NCBI GenBank assembly: GCA_028023455.1 | Contig: JAQFVV010000013.1 | Coordinates: 12,502,579-12,566,578 of the forward strand | Direction of reading: 5' to 3' | Length of the DNA: 64,000 nt | Origin: Epiperipatus broadwayi | Taxonomy: Eukaryota > Onychophora > Udeonychophora > Euonychophora > Peripatidae | Part shown: piece after piece, positions 48,496-60,819 of the stretch | Numbering within the stretch: the stretch's first letter is position 1 | Layout: each line of letters starts with the position of its first letter | Program-made: the position numbers and the translations under genes | The notes under the pieces: model-generated | What the model was told of the DNA's origin: nothing | Database searches by the model: none | The model's input: only the letters and a program-made list of their open reading frames with translations

Positions 48496-48503
48496 TATAA
48501 AAG
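48496..48503 (+). promoter_or_regulatory. TATA-box-like site
   Basis: TATAAAAG sits in an AAAAGGTATAAAAGGGAGAG context, with CTTGGTCTCTCTGG about 25-40 bp downstream, resembling a pol II core promoter or an LTR U3/R border. It is on the plus strand, opposite to Rsf1 and to the gag relic. No gene is recognised downstream. Confidence 0.35.
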
Positions 48504-48545
48504 GGAGAGGAGAATAAAAGACTTGGTCTCTCTGGTTCTTTTGCT

Positions 48546-48664
48546 TATTCGTGCAGATCCTGTGTTTAAATTATTGAGATTTTACTTTTAAAATCTCTAT
48601 GCTTTCTTATGCGTATTCGTGTAGATCTTATGTTTTAAATGATTTAGATTTTACTTTTAAAATC
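48546..48664. repeat. Two-copy direct repeat of about 50 bp
   Basis: TATTCGTG(C/T)AGATC(C/T)T(G/A)TG, then a TTTAAAT variant and GATTTTACTTTTAAAATC, occur at 48546-48595 and 48614-48664. Confidence 0.85.
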
Positions 48665-48931
48665 CTTTTTTTTTGTTCTGCTGCTGGTTATAGTGCTGTT
48701 TGTTCTTCGTCAGATTTTATTGAGAAAATCAGTCAAATGTTTTTCTGAAATTATTATTCAGATTTTGCCTTTAAATTTTGTTCTTGAAGAAACTCTGCTG
48801 AAATTCGCTGAGCTTCATTCTTATTATTATTCAGAGATTGACTCTGAAAGCATTGCAAAACCTATTTTGAAGAGTTCTAGCGATTTATTTTTACTGATCT
48901 GATTCCAACATGTGACCGGTTAAAAGTTATA

Positions 48932-49192
48932 CTAATTTGATGGATGCGACCATGTTTGGCGGCTAGGCACAACAGCTTTGCCTGCCGCCGGGGTCCTCCT
49001 AAAACCATCAAAATGCCATAACCTGTCCAACAAAGAGAAACCTGAACTGTGAGCCATATCTGTGGACTTCGCGATCAAATGCAGCATAATTTCCATTTCC
49101 TTGTCCGGACAAATCCCCATGTATTTAATCACGCCACCACGTCGAGGGAACTGGATCCAAAAAACAAGGACCGGTAACTGTATGAAATCTCC
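48932..49192 (-). other. GC-richer open stretch, 86 codons, unassigned
   Basis: A minus-strand frame stays open for 86 codons through the most GC-rich patch of the right half. It reads GGVIKYMGICPDKEMEIMLH and later RTPAAGKAVVPSRQTWSHP. A strong hairpin (GGCGGC-T-AGGCA pairing with TGCCTGCCGCC, 48958-48989) lies within it. I recognise no protein family. It could be a retroelement leader, an exon of an unknown gene, or noncoding structured DNA. Its relation to the TATA-like site 430 bp away on the other strand is unknown. Confidence 0.3.
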
Positions 49193-50406
49193 TCATGAAT
49201 TATTACTTACCCTTTTTCTAAATACCTTTTGCTACTTATGTCTTTAATTCCTATTTATAATGTAACTGTTGTTCTTATTATACTAATATTACATTTATCT
49301 TACTTTTGTCGTGTGATCATTTACTTATACTAAAATTTTTCCCTTCGCTATTCCTCATTTTAAAATGCATATAAATGTTTTCTTGTTGTTGTTTTTTATT
49401 TGCGGTTTAAATTATTTTTTCATTTACAACTTAACAATTTAAAATGATATATGTCATCTAAATAATAGTTCAGTTTCCTTTTTTCTGCCAGCCGGGTTTC
49501 CTCGATAACGCCTACTTTGTTTGCGTTCATTCCACACTTTAATAAGAGTTACTTTTAAGAAATTTTTCAATATTTTAAAACTGTTTCTAAAACCCAAAGC
49601 AACTAGAAAATGCTTTGTGAGAGAGTTATTTTAATTTGGCTTTGTCGAGGGGACACAAGTTGGTAATTTAATTTCATTTAAATTGGGAGAGTACTGTTTA
49701 GTCCACAAAATGTTATGTAATTGCCCTCCGCCTTATTGTAAAATTATATATATATATTTCTATATCATATTTAACCTAAAAATTTATATAGAGATCACAA
49801 AAAAAAAATTTTTTTTTTTTTTTTTTTAACACAGAAAATTATTATGTAAATATAAAAATAATATAATCAATCAGGGAATAACGGAGATAATTAAAACCTT
49901 TCAATATTTAAAATTTACATTTTATTAAAATATATTATTTAATCTAAAAGCTTAAGTCTTCTAATTTTATTTCAATTTCTGATTAGCTTAATCTGTTATA
50001 TTGCTCGTTCTATGATCCAGGCACGCACAAACACATATTTCATATTATATTTTTATGCACATTTAACTTAGTTAGTCCCGTAAGTGTTCTCGTCCATGTC
50101 TCTCCCTGATGCTAAGCTTTGGGCCGGGTGAGAAAATAATTTATGCGTATCTCAGATATGTTGTTGTTTCGTAGTTAGACTCGAGATTAGGCGAATAGGG
50201 CAGAGGCCATAGTATTCTTGATTTAATATCTCGCGTATGGGTGGCCTCGAGGTACTTTCGCTTAGTATTCGAACTGGGTTAAACCAACATACATCATCTG
50301 ACCTGTACACTATTGTGTTTTGATTTTGGGCTCATAGTTTTATAGTTAACTAAAAAGGTAAAATATGGCTTCTGGAAGATTGATCCAAAGTTTCTATTGA
50401 TGAGAG

Positions 50407-50545
50407 CTATAAGCTAAAAACTACTCTAGTAATATTGGATGAATAAGCATTAGATAGGGATTTTGATGCACAAATATTTTAGCATCTGTTGATTACTATG
50501 GCTTGCACTGGGTGGCATTACTATACAGAGAGAATTGTTACTGTT
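50407..50545 (+). repeat. Short interspersed repeat copy
   Basis: Landmarks in order are ATAAGCTAAAAACTA, AATATTGGATGAATAAGC, TTAGATAGGGATTTTGATGC, TTTTAGCATCTGTTGATTAC and GCTTGCACTGGGTGGCATTA. It matches the first two thirds of the 61974-62164 copy. Confidence 0.75.
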
Positions 50546-50733
50546 CTTTACTTACATACTGCAAGTTAATTCCCATTTGTGCAATCATAGTGTAAAGATC
50601 CATATGAAATTTCACAAACAGCTATCAATACTTATAAAGATCCACTATTTAAGCAAATTCTTTAATCAACAATTGCAAATCAATAAAGTGATGAAGTGGA
50701 TAAGACCTTAACACTAATAATTCTTTAGATATA

Positions 50734-52640
50734 AAGTCATCATCATTTCCAACCATTATTGACTTACTGCAGGAGAAAAGTCTCTCTAAGTTCAATCCAT
50801 CCTCTCCGATCTCTAGCTTTTCTTCTCCATATCATACCAGCACACTTCCTTTTTCATCCATCCATCTTACATGTGGTCTTTTTCTAGATCTTTTACAATC
50901 TCTTGGAATCCAGACTAAGATTTTAGCTGTCCGTCTATTATCATCTCTTATAGCAATATGTTCAGCCCAATTCCATTTGAGTCTCTTAATTCGTTCAATG
51001 ACATCAGTAACACATGTTTGTTCTCTCACCTATGTATTTCGTTTTTGATCTCTTCTTGTTACTCCTAACATGCATCTCTCCATATTGCACTGAGTGGTTT
51101 GAAGTCTCTGCATTGCTCTTTTGTTAAGTGTCCAAATCTCAGATCCATAAGTAAGAACTGGCAACACACATTTATTAAAATACCTTCCTTTTCAAATACA
51201 TAGGCACATTTTCTTTTAATATTAAATTACTTCTACCAAAAGCACTCCAACCTAGTTTAATTTTATGATTAATTTCATCCATTATGTTTCCATCTGTAGT
51301 AATAATCTGGCCAGGATATTTGTAGTTATTAACTTCTTCTAATTCATCATTATCAATCTTGATTTTCTTCTTTTGAGAAAATTCATTGAATATTACTTTA
51401 GTCTTTTTAACATTTATCTTTAATCTTACTTATTTACTTTCATCTGATAACTCTTGCAATATTTCCTGAAGTTCTAAAGCATTATTTGCAAAAACATCTA
51501 TATCATGTGTAAAATCTAGATGACTTAAATAATCTCCATTTACTTTAATTCCCTTAGCTTCCCATTTTAATCCACAAAATACTTTTTGCAAAAATGCTGA
51601 AAAAGTTTTGGAAATATGGAATCATTCTGTTGCATATCCTTCTCAATATTATTTTTTTAGTATCATTATGTAATCTAATTGTTGCTATTACATTTATATA
51701 AATGTTCTTAAAAATATGACAATATCCTGGAAAATGCCTATTCATAATCTATAAATCTAGAGTATAATGGCAATCACATTCATTTGTTCTTTCTATAACT
51801 TCTCTCATGGTACTAAAACCACTTTAAAATCCAGTTTGATCTTTTGGTTTGTTAAAATCCAAAGTTCACTGTAGATGAGTTGTAATTATTTTAGTGAAAA
51901 ATTTGTATAGAACTGATAAAAGACTGATAGGTCTGTAATTTTTAATATCTTTTTTATTCCCATTTCTAAATATTAATACTGCATTCTTCCAATCATCGGG
52001 TATGTCTTAACATTTAGACATTTGGTATATAACTTTGTCAAAAAATTTTCTACTTCTACACCTGCTTCTTTTAAGATATTGATTATAATTTCATCATTAT
52101 TTGGAGCTTTTACCTTCTTCATAAATTTAATTGCATGTCTAACTTCTTCATTTAAAATTCTGAGCAATTCAGAAGATATAGTAGTTGTAGGATGTACTTT
52201 TCCTTGTTCTTTATTGCAATATAATTCTTGATAGAACACTTCTACACATTTCATGATGTCATCTATCCTTTCAGTAATAGTTCCAATTTTTTTTGTTATT
52301 GCAGAAATAAGTTTCCTATCAATACCACAACGTTGTTTTACATTCGTGAGACTTTTATTCTTTTCTATAACTTTCCTTGCTAGTTCACGATTATATTTTC
52401 TTATATCATTATCAACTCTTTTTCGCACAATTTTACAAAATTTGAGCTCTTCAATGCTACTTAATGCATCATTTATATATATTTTCATATTCATTCTTTT
52501 TTCATAAATTGCCTTGACTCAGTAAAAATTTTATTGATTAATTGGTGTATTTTTTGTACCAGCTATCTTTGTTACAGTTTTTAAAAGTAAATGTTATTTT
52601 TCCATTAATTTTGTTCAAATCTGAATCATAAACATGATTC
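50734..52640 (-). pseudogene. RTE-type LINE, reverse-transcriptase part, decayed
   Basis: Minus-strand LINE. Reading from 52640 downward, the linker between endonuclease and reverse transcriptase appears first (DSDLNKIN; then frame 51973-52494 with FCKIVRKRVDNDIRKYN and VRHAIKFMKKVKAPNNDEII, equivalent to the RKA...M...KAPG.D.I block of RTE reverse transcriptases). Then come disrupted catalytic blocks and the C-terminal VIERIKRLKWNWAEHIA...DDNRR, KRSRKRPHVRWMDE signature (50832-51029). It ends in the family 3' tail (GGAAATGATGATGAC in sense). Multiple stops and frameshifts show it is dead. It lies within an Rsf1 intron in the same orientation as the gene. The 5' endonuclease portion is missing. 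Confidence 0.88.
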
Positions 52641-53900
52641 AGATACATAGTATGTACATAAAATTTAATTCTATATCAATTTCTCTTATCGATAGATGAA
52701 TCATATAAAAATAAGCAATTGGAGTTATGTAATCAAATGTAAAATAGCTTAAAACACATTATTTACAATGTCCATTTCTATTGATATAAAGTTCTTAAAG
52801 GATTTATTTTCAACTTAAATCAATGTTAGAAATTTACCCATTTAAAGAATTCTTTGAATTCAATATTTCTATGTGTCATTTAGCTAATCTATCATGCATG
52901 TTTCAATATTATTTTAGGGAAAAAATATTACCTATAGGATTCACAGAAATTTGACTCGTGTTTATATTCTTTATTGTAATTAAAAAAATTCTATGCATCA
53001 CTATCATTATTAAGCAAATTAATCCATTCATTCATTTCTAATTATGAAGAATTAAATTCATTAAAATTACTGTCATATGTTTCAGAATTTCTAAATAAAT
53101 CTTGTTTTTCATATGATTTGTTCAGTAAATAGTAGCTCATACTATAATAAATCATTATTAATAGGATAAAAATATTTCTTAATTTATTCCAGATCATAGA
53201 AGACTTTTCTGGAGTCACAATTATGCAAAAAAGATTTCAACTAAAGAAATTAACTAACAATATTAAGAACAAATAATTCTGGCTTGTGGAATTAGTGAAT
53301 ATTCAATAAAACATTTTATTCATTTTATAAATATATATATTTAAACAAAGGTATTTTCAAGTAACAGATGTAAACATATCTTTTGAATTAAGTACCATGT
53401 ACATAACTGCTTATTGTTAATATCAATGTTTCATCAGGATCATACCCATCATTGACCAGGGTAGTAATGACCATGATTAATGATTTAAAAATTACCAAGC
53501 CATAGATTGATTATTTTATTTTCTATAAATTTTCTAAATGAAACTTGGAATTGTCTGGACTTCCCTCAATATTTCAGAAAGGTTTTGGATGATTGACTTG
53601 TTATTTTTACTTTTTGAAATTACTCTCTAACATTAAGTGGCATGATAATATCTTGTAAAATTTACTTATTTGGCATTTTTGGATAATCCACATTTGTAAT
53701 TAAAATTCATAATCTAATAGTATATAAGTTTTAAAAATATTATTATTACAATTATAAATTTATCAAATGGTTTGCATATAATTTAAAATCATAACACAAT
53801 TTCTTCAATCTCTTCAAATTTAATGATTGGGTATTGTTTAAAATTGAAGTCACCTACTTTTAAAAATTAAAATTCAATAACAAATAAATGCATTATTTAC

Positions 53901-54054
53901 CTGCCCCTCTTTCTTCTTCCATATCTTCCTGTATTGCAGAATCAATGAGTTCATCAAACTCTTTGAACTTATAACTGATATCTTTCCGAGCTCGACAAGA
54001 TCTCCGTGTATAGAGGTCATCATCAATGTTATTATTATCATTTTCTCTTTTCTC
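53901..54054 (-). CDS. Rsf1: Rsf1 exon with conserved EFDELID motif
   Basis: Minus-strand exon of 154 bp: 51 codons plus one base. The donor is GTAAATAA at 53893-53900. The acceptor AG at 54055-54056 is preceded by a TA dinucleotide run instead of a pyrimidine tract. It encodes EKRENDNNNIDDDLYT, then RRSCRARKDISYKFKEFDEL, then IDSAIQEDMEEERGA. The order (basic RRS.R.R, ISY.F.EFDE.ID.AI.ED) is the strongly conserved block of Rsf1 just C-terminal to the PHD-finger region. Rsf1 pairs with the ISWI ATPase (SNF2H/SMARCA5) to form the RSF complex, which assembles and spaces nucleosomes in the nucleus. That role is family knowledge, not shown here. The PHD exon must lie above 54 kb and was not found in the window. 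Confidence 0.92.
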
Positions 54055-54056
54055 CT

Positions 54057-57000
54057 AATATATATATATATTAAAATAAATTACTTGGGTAACAACCTGG
54101 AATAAAATATTATATAATAGACAGCAGAAAGAATAATGTATATATTATGTTAAAAAAGGATATTTAAAAATGATCATACAAGATTTATAAAATTATTTCT
54201 GATTAATTAATAAATATTTAGAAGCAGTACAAATATACACTCCTCTCTAGGTTCCATTGATTAAAATTAGTTTATATATCTCTTCCAAGTCAATATAATT
54301 TAAAAGCAATGAGTAACTTTATGTTATAGCTTTTGGAGTTTAAAAAAAAATATATCACTACTATTAAACAGGACAAATGTTAATATATTAGAAATTATAA
54401 AAGCAAAACAGAAAATGTATAACTGATTATTATATAATTTTAAAAGTTTAGTCAGGAACACACATTAGAAATACATACTGTATAAATAAAAATTAGTGAT
54501 TATTACCTTCATGTATTTTTGCATGAAAGCAAATTTAGGATCAAGATTATTAACACTAATAATCACTGATAGTGATATGTTTACTACCAAATTAACATAT
54601 TTATAGCTATATCATAAACTACTGTTTAACACAAATATAATACTTCATATACCTTTCTATTTTAAAGTTCATTATTAGCTTATATGTAGTTGACAACATT
54701 GACAAATAAATTGCTCTAAAGTAAATTATAAAAAAAAAAAATTCACAATAAATATTTCAAAGAGATGATCCCTTACAACATTTAATAAAATGCAAGTGGG
54801 GGCTGTTTCTCTTATTAACTTCAAATATAACTTTTGACTAATTAAGTATTGCTGTTTTAAAGTATTAAAATCTAATATTTAAATATTTTTACACTCTTAA
54901 AGTTACAACTTTGTTATATATAATAAGTACATTAAAAACAAACCTTGTAACACATATGTTTGTTGAATTCTCTGCTCAATGACAGCTTGAGTGACCAGGC
55001 AATTGAGCACTATTATCAAGCAAAAACACTTGATCATTATCAGTGGTTGTTTAACAATGCTACTAATTTTTCTTAACATAATTTATTTTAGTTTCTCATG
55101 TTTAGGGTTAAAAGATTTTAATGAATAACTTAAATTTGCTCTAATATACTTTATTATAAAAATACAATTAAACATTTTTTAAATAATCAAGTTCAGTCTA
55201 CAAAAAATAATCTGACTAATCTTGGATACTCAGCTTCTTAAATTAAAAAAAATCATATAATAATAATTCAATAAAAAAATTATTTTCAATCATTATATAT
55301 TATAAGCTTACAGTAATTTAAACATATATATAAATATTAAACAATATCAATAAATATTAATTTAATATTTTCTTTACATTTGCAATATATTTGGTAAAAT
55401 GCAGCAGAAATTTATTTTTACAACTACATATTTTCTGCAGTAATTTTTTATATCAGCTTTTAAATAAATATTTAGCAATTAACCTTTTTAATGATATTTA
55501 TATAATCAGCCAAAAAATGTAGTAGAAAAAGTTAGCATTTATAGTTTGCTTCTTTTAATTATTAGTAGAACAATTGGGCTTTCTCCTGTAATTAAAATGA
55601 CAAACTAAGAAACATTTGCTCATATCATTTACATAATTTATTTATGGTATTGATTTTATTAATATATATATATATGCAAATGCAAATGTATTTATTTGTT
55701 CAACATTAAATAAAAAAATGTTATTTGAATAAATCTTAACTCGTATCAAAATAAAATTATAAATAGAAGCATTTTCCAGGGTTTAACTAAATTTGCAAAT
55801 TTTTTGGATTTCAATAATCCATCTTTATTTGCTCATTATAAACTTCATATTTTTTTAAATTATTCAAACTCTGCTGAAAATTTAATTAAATATTGATTTG
55901 TCTATACTGTATATATTTTACTAATAATAATACAAGCATTTTACAAAATATATTCACCTTTCTTTACTAAATATATTTTAGCAATGTAATGTATTAATTT
56001 TAATAATTTTATTGAAATCAAAACAATAACTTATTGCATTGATTAATCCTCCCAACTTCCCCTTACTTTCTCAGTTAATTTATGCTATTTATTTATTAAT
56101 TTAACTCAAAAAGAAATGAGACTAATTATAATGTAGAGGAATAAACCATTCTTCTTTAGGTTATGAGTAGATAATGTCCTATACGTTGAACAAAGGGGCA
56201 AGAATAAAATTGCCATCTTGACTCTTTGTTTAACGTAGAGTGCTATTTGTTCACAGCTTGAGGGAGGATGGTCTTCTCTGCTTAATTACATATACATTAA
56301 GCTATTTGAATTTCATGATTATGTATACCCTGTAATGGTCAATCTATAAGGTATGGTGGATAATTATAAATAAAACTAGTAATATTACTATGAGCATCTT
56401 TCTCTAGAAGATGAATTATACAACCAACTAACAGAACTCTTAACACATTATAAAATAATATCTATTCAATAAGAAAATGGTATTTTGCATCTAATGTTGG
56501 TAGTGCCAAAGTCACAACAACTTATTGATAATTAAAAGTTAGTGCTCACATGCACTCAGCAAATTATACAATTAAGCATCAAATTGTTAAAATATAATTC
56601 AATGAGACTCTATTAACTACTTCCACAATGACTTCTTGTTTAGCTTTATATTACTTTTATTATATATAATCCTATTTGTATATTGATAATATTCTCATAT
56701 TATTTTAATTCAATAACACTAATACTTCAATGTATCATGTAAACATGAATACACACAATATCACTTAGTTCATGTATACAAAAACGTGAATGAGATTCCT
56801 AGACAGAATTTAAAACCGATGATTATTGCATGTTGTCATATTATAAAGTGCTGACTGCAATAAAGCAACTTTATTACTAAAAGAAACATTATAATCTCTT
56901 ATTATATCATATACTCAATTCTTTATGAAGAGGAAAAGATGTGTTTAAAATATCTAAAACATAATCAGGCAGATATAACTAAAATTTTTATCATCAGTAA

Positions 57001-57759
57001 TTTATAACAATAATACAGTTGTCTGCTTTCAAATGCATGCATAAATACTTATGCCCATAAAATATCATTATAAATACATTTTAATAAACAACAAAATAAT
57101 CATCGTACACTAGGATTTCCACTGCAACACACAGTACAATCATGGTATTTTTGACATTCAATGCAATGGTATTTCATGTGACCAACTCAAATGCATGGAA
57201 CTTCCACCAATCTCCAACATATTTACTGAACATCAGCTGAGTTGGATATAAACTGTTTATTTGAAAAAATATCTCCAAGCTCCAATAATCACAGACAGTG
57301 GACATAGCATCAGTCTAATATATAAAAGTTAAACCAATTTCATACACTTTTTTCTTTTTAAATCATTTTATTTTTTATAAAATGAATTTGTGATTTATTG
57401 AAAGGAGACCTTTTGATTCCTCTTGGAAGCCTTAAAGAAACTGAGCAAGGCAAATTTCTAATGTTCACTCCATACGTTCTTGTCATTGTGGCTGTTATTA
57501 CTATGTGAGTACTCATACAAATATACAAATATATGCTCATCAACACGCACATTAGCAAACATGCTGACATTGTCTAAATTTATGATCAAAAAATACCAGG
57601 TCTTTCTTCTCAGTTGTCTGATAGCTCTTAATTGAAATATCAGTTGAGTTTTCTTGAATGAAAAATAAATATGTGAGTTAAAAAAAATTTTTGTAATAGA
57701 TATTTACAATCATGACAAACAAAAATAAATCATGATGTTTAGTCTCAGGAGGCTATAAG
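54057..57759. other. AT-rich stretch upstream of the Rsf1 exon
   Basis: No further Rsf1 exon is seen. A small hairpin occurs at 56180-56241 (TACGTTGAACAAAG against CTTTGTTTAACGTA). A 28-codon cysteine/histidine-rich minus-strand frame at 57103-57186 (KYHCIECQKYHDCTVCC) is the only protein-like signal and is too short to assign. The methionine frame at 57358-57570 shows no domain. Confidence 0.55.
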
Positions 57760-59620
57760 GTTGCCAGCCAAGACAAAAGTTGAAGAGTGTGAAGAATCTT
57801 CCGGTCGACCCAGGCTGCCATTTGGTGATATTTTATTTGGGTACTTATAACTGCAGATCACTTTCAAATGAAGGAAAATTGCAAAAATTAGAAGAACTGT
57901 CTCATATTAAATGGAACATTATTGAACTTTATGAAGTTAGATGAAAAGATGAAGAAACAATTGATTTAAAAGATGGACATGTACTGCAGTACAAAACCAC
58001 AAACATTGAAAGTACAAGTGAACTAGGATTCATTATAAATATTTAGTGGAAAAACAACATTGTAGAGATTGATGATGAATAGATAGAGTGGCAATATTAA
58101 TTATTCAACTTAACAGAAGATATCAAATGCAGATAATTCAGATTTATGTCCCAACAAGTTCTCATTGTAATGACAAAGTAGAGGATTTTTATATGGAGGT
58201 TACAAATGGCTTTTGATCAGAGAAAACCACATTTTAAAATTATCATGGGAAACTTTAATGTTAAAATTGGTAAATAATTAAAAGATGAAAGTGCTGCAGT
58301 TAAATTTGGTTATGATGATAGAAATGAGAGATCATAACTTGTGGAGTTTGCAAAGAACTTTATATTATGAATTCTTTTTTTGAGAAAAATGTTAAATGGA
58401 AATGGTCATGGAAGCATACAAATGAAGTTACAACAGAATTGGATTATATTTTGATTAACAGAAAGTATTTACTTCTAGATTGTAATGTTCTTAATAAATC
58501 CAACATAGGAAGTGATCATCAATTAGTGAGATGTAAGACACATGTTAAAAGTTTTTTAAAAAATCAATATTCACAGTTGATATTCCTAATCTTTAGAAAT
58601 ATTCAAATGAATTTAAATTAGAACTTGCAAATTGTTTCCAAATATTAACAGATTTTGAACATGATTCAGATTTGAATGAAATCAATAGGAAGATATTTCG
58701 AATTTTGTAAAGTGGTGCAAAATAGAGTTGATAATAATATAAGAAAGTATAATCGTGAACTAGCATGTAAGACAACATCTAGGTATTGAGAGGAAACATT
58801 TCTGCAATAAGAAATAAAGATGAAACTATTACTAAAAAGAGAGATGATATCGTGAAATGTGTAGAAGAGTTCTATCAAGAATTATATAGCAATAAAAAAA
58901 CAAGAAAAAGTATCTCTTACATAATATATCTTTTGAATTGCCTAGAATTTTAAATGAAGATGTGAGACATGCAATTAAATTTATGAAGGGAAAAGCTCCA
59001 AGTAATGGTGGAATTATAAATGAAATCTTAAAAGAAGCAGAAGAAATAGAAATTTTTTTGGCAAAGTTATATACCAAATATCTCAATGATAAAGGTGTAC
59101 CAGATGATAAAGATGATATTAAAAATTACAGACCTCGGTCTTTTATCAGTTCTATATAATTTTTACCAAAATAATTACAACTCATCTACAGCGAACTTTG
59201 GATTTTAATCAATCAAAAAAAAAAAAAAAAACAAGCTGGATTTAAAAGTGGTTTTAGTACAATGGATCATATCCAAGTATTGAGAGAAGTTATAGAAAAG
59301 ACCAATGAATATGAGTTGCAATTATGGTTTGGATTTGTAGATTAAGAAAAGACATTTAATTCAGTAAGCATTTCTTCAGTGATTAAAGCATTAAATCATC
59401 AAGGTATAGATCTAGGATATTATCATATTCTGAAGAACATTTATAAAATGCTACAGCAACAATTAGATTACATAATGATACTAAAAAAATTAATATTGAG
59501 AAGGGTGTACAACAGGATAATTCCGTATTTTCAAAAATTTTTACAACAGTTTTGCAAAAAGTATTTTGTGGATTAAAATGGGAAGCTAAGGGAGTAAAAG
59601 CAAATAGAGATTATTTAAAT
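57760..59620 (+). pseudogene. RTE-type LINE, 5' portion (endonuclease and RT start)
   Basis: The plus-strand LINE begins with an apurinic-type endonuclease domain: LGTYNCRSLSNEGKL (about 57838), IIMGNFNVKIG (about 58245, the GDFN-type box) and the GSDHQLVR catalytic SDH motif (about 58510). It then enters the reverse-transcriptase region, with VRHAIKFMKGKAPSN (about 58962), NYRPRSFIS and AGFKSGFSTMDHIQV (about 59230). Stops and frameshifts are common, so it is inactive. The frame is broken at 59620 by a hAT insertion and resumes at 62879. The domain order and motifs are those of the RTE clade; the precise subfamily cannot be told. Confidence 0.9.
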
Positions 59621-60211
59621 CTTTGTTTCCCAATGGGGGCAGTACTTTCCACTGGTGAATGCTGAGAAGATCTAAAAATGCACTGTTCATCCAAGATATA
59701 ATAGAGGATATTGAGGACCAGCCACTGAACCCCTTGGACTACACTTGTAAAAATATTTTGAAAAGTCTTATTAATCAATCATAAACACATATTTGAACCA
59801 ACACTTATCTTCTTAACTAAACATGTTTGGACTAGCTTGTACACAATGACATTTCACAAGTTGTAGCAAGGCATGCATTTCTGATCATGCAAGTCCTAAC
59901 AAGATTATTACATATGCAAAACACCGAATCTATTGCATATTCTGATGGGTACACTGAACATTACTATAAATAGAGTGGAAATGTTTTAAATAATAGCAGT
60001 TTTTTCGATACTCCTTCAGAGAAATTGTAAAATTAAAGTTCAGAACAATGCCTATACAGAGATCACAGTAAAAAGATAATTTATACCATATACTTTTATA
60101 TAATTGGCACAAATAATTATTGACAAATAGATAAATACCTATTGTTTTTTTTTTATTTATTATTATTATGTATTTTAAATTTTGCATAAAGATTATTATG
60201 ATGTGACTGTA

Positions 60212-60290
60212 TTGGTGAGGCAAAGCGGCAAGGTGGTTACTAAGTTTAACAGTTAACCAAATGTCTTGAGTTCGATTTTTGACTGAAACT
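60212..60290 (+). repeat. tRNA-like SINE head, degenerate
   Basis: AAGCGGCAAGGTGGTTAC resembles an A box, and GAGTTCGATTTTT about 45 bp on resembles a B box. No intact cloverleaf can be drawn, so this is not called as a tRNA gene. Confidence 0.4.
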
Positions 60291-60690
60291 AATATTTATA
60301 TTTGTTTCAATTTAGTTTATCATAAAATACCTCACAGAGTTCATTTTGAATGATTGTATTAATCTATGTGGCTCAATTAACAATCGAGTTTTAGTCTGTC
60401 CAAGGTCTAGATTTGATTTAGGAGTCCTAATTAATAATGACTGTTTTACATTTAATGTTAATATCGATCAATTTTCTATTTGTCATCTATGGCCAAAAAT
60501 AATATTTATATTTGTTTCAGTTTAGTTTCACCACAAAATACCTCATAGAGTTCATTTTGAATAATTGTACTAATCAATGTGGCCCAATTAACAACTGAGT
60601 TTTAATTTGTCAATTTTGAAATTCTAATTAATAATGATTATTTTACTTTTTGTGTTAATATCGATGGTTTTCTATTTGCCATCTACAAGT
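60291..60690. repeat. Two tandem units of about 200 bp in the hAT
   Basis: Units 60291-60500 and 60501-60690 share AATATTTATATTTGTTTCA, AAATACCTCA(C/T)AGAGTTC, GTGGC(T/C)CAATTAACAA, CTAATTAATAATGA and TTAATATCGAT in the same order, with moderate divergence. Confidence 0.88.
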
Positions 60691-60819
60691 ATCTGACATA
60701 GGAATGATCTTTTAGGTTTTTTATTAGTAGGAGGTATTTACATAATGAAAACTATGTTATATTAAATATAAATATAATAAAATTAATCACCTTAACTGTT
60801 TTATTTACCAGACAGAACC

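Larger units (their letters stand above)
41274..53900 (-). other. Rsf1 intron, about 12.6 kb
   Basis: This is the interval between phase-compatible Rsf1 exons. It holds a decayed gag (45305-47239), short interspersed repeats (47.6 and 50.4 kb), a region with small duplications and a GC-rich patch (48.2-49.2 kb) and an RTE LINE (50734-52640). From 41274 to 45304 I see only AT-rich DNA with a 20-bp near-direct repeat, GATTAACCACCAG(T)GCACAG, at 43152 and 43210, and a GC-richer patch at 41885-41930 that I cannot assign. Confidence 0.8.
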
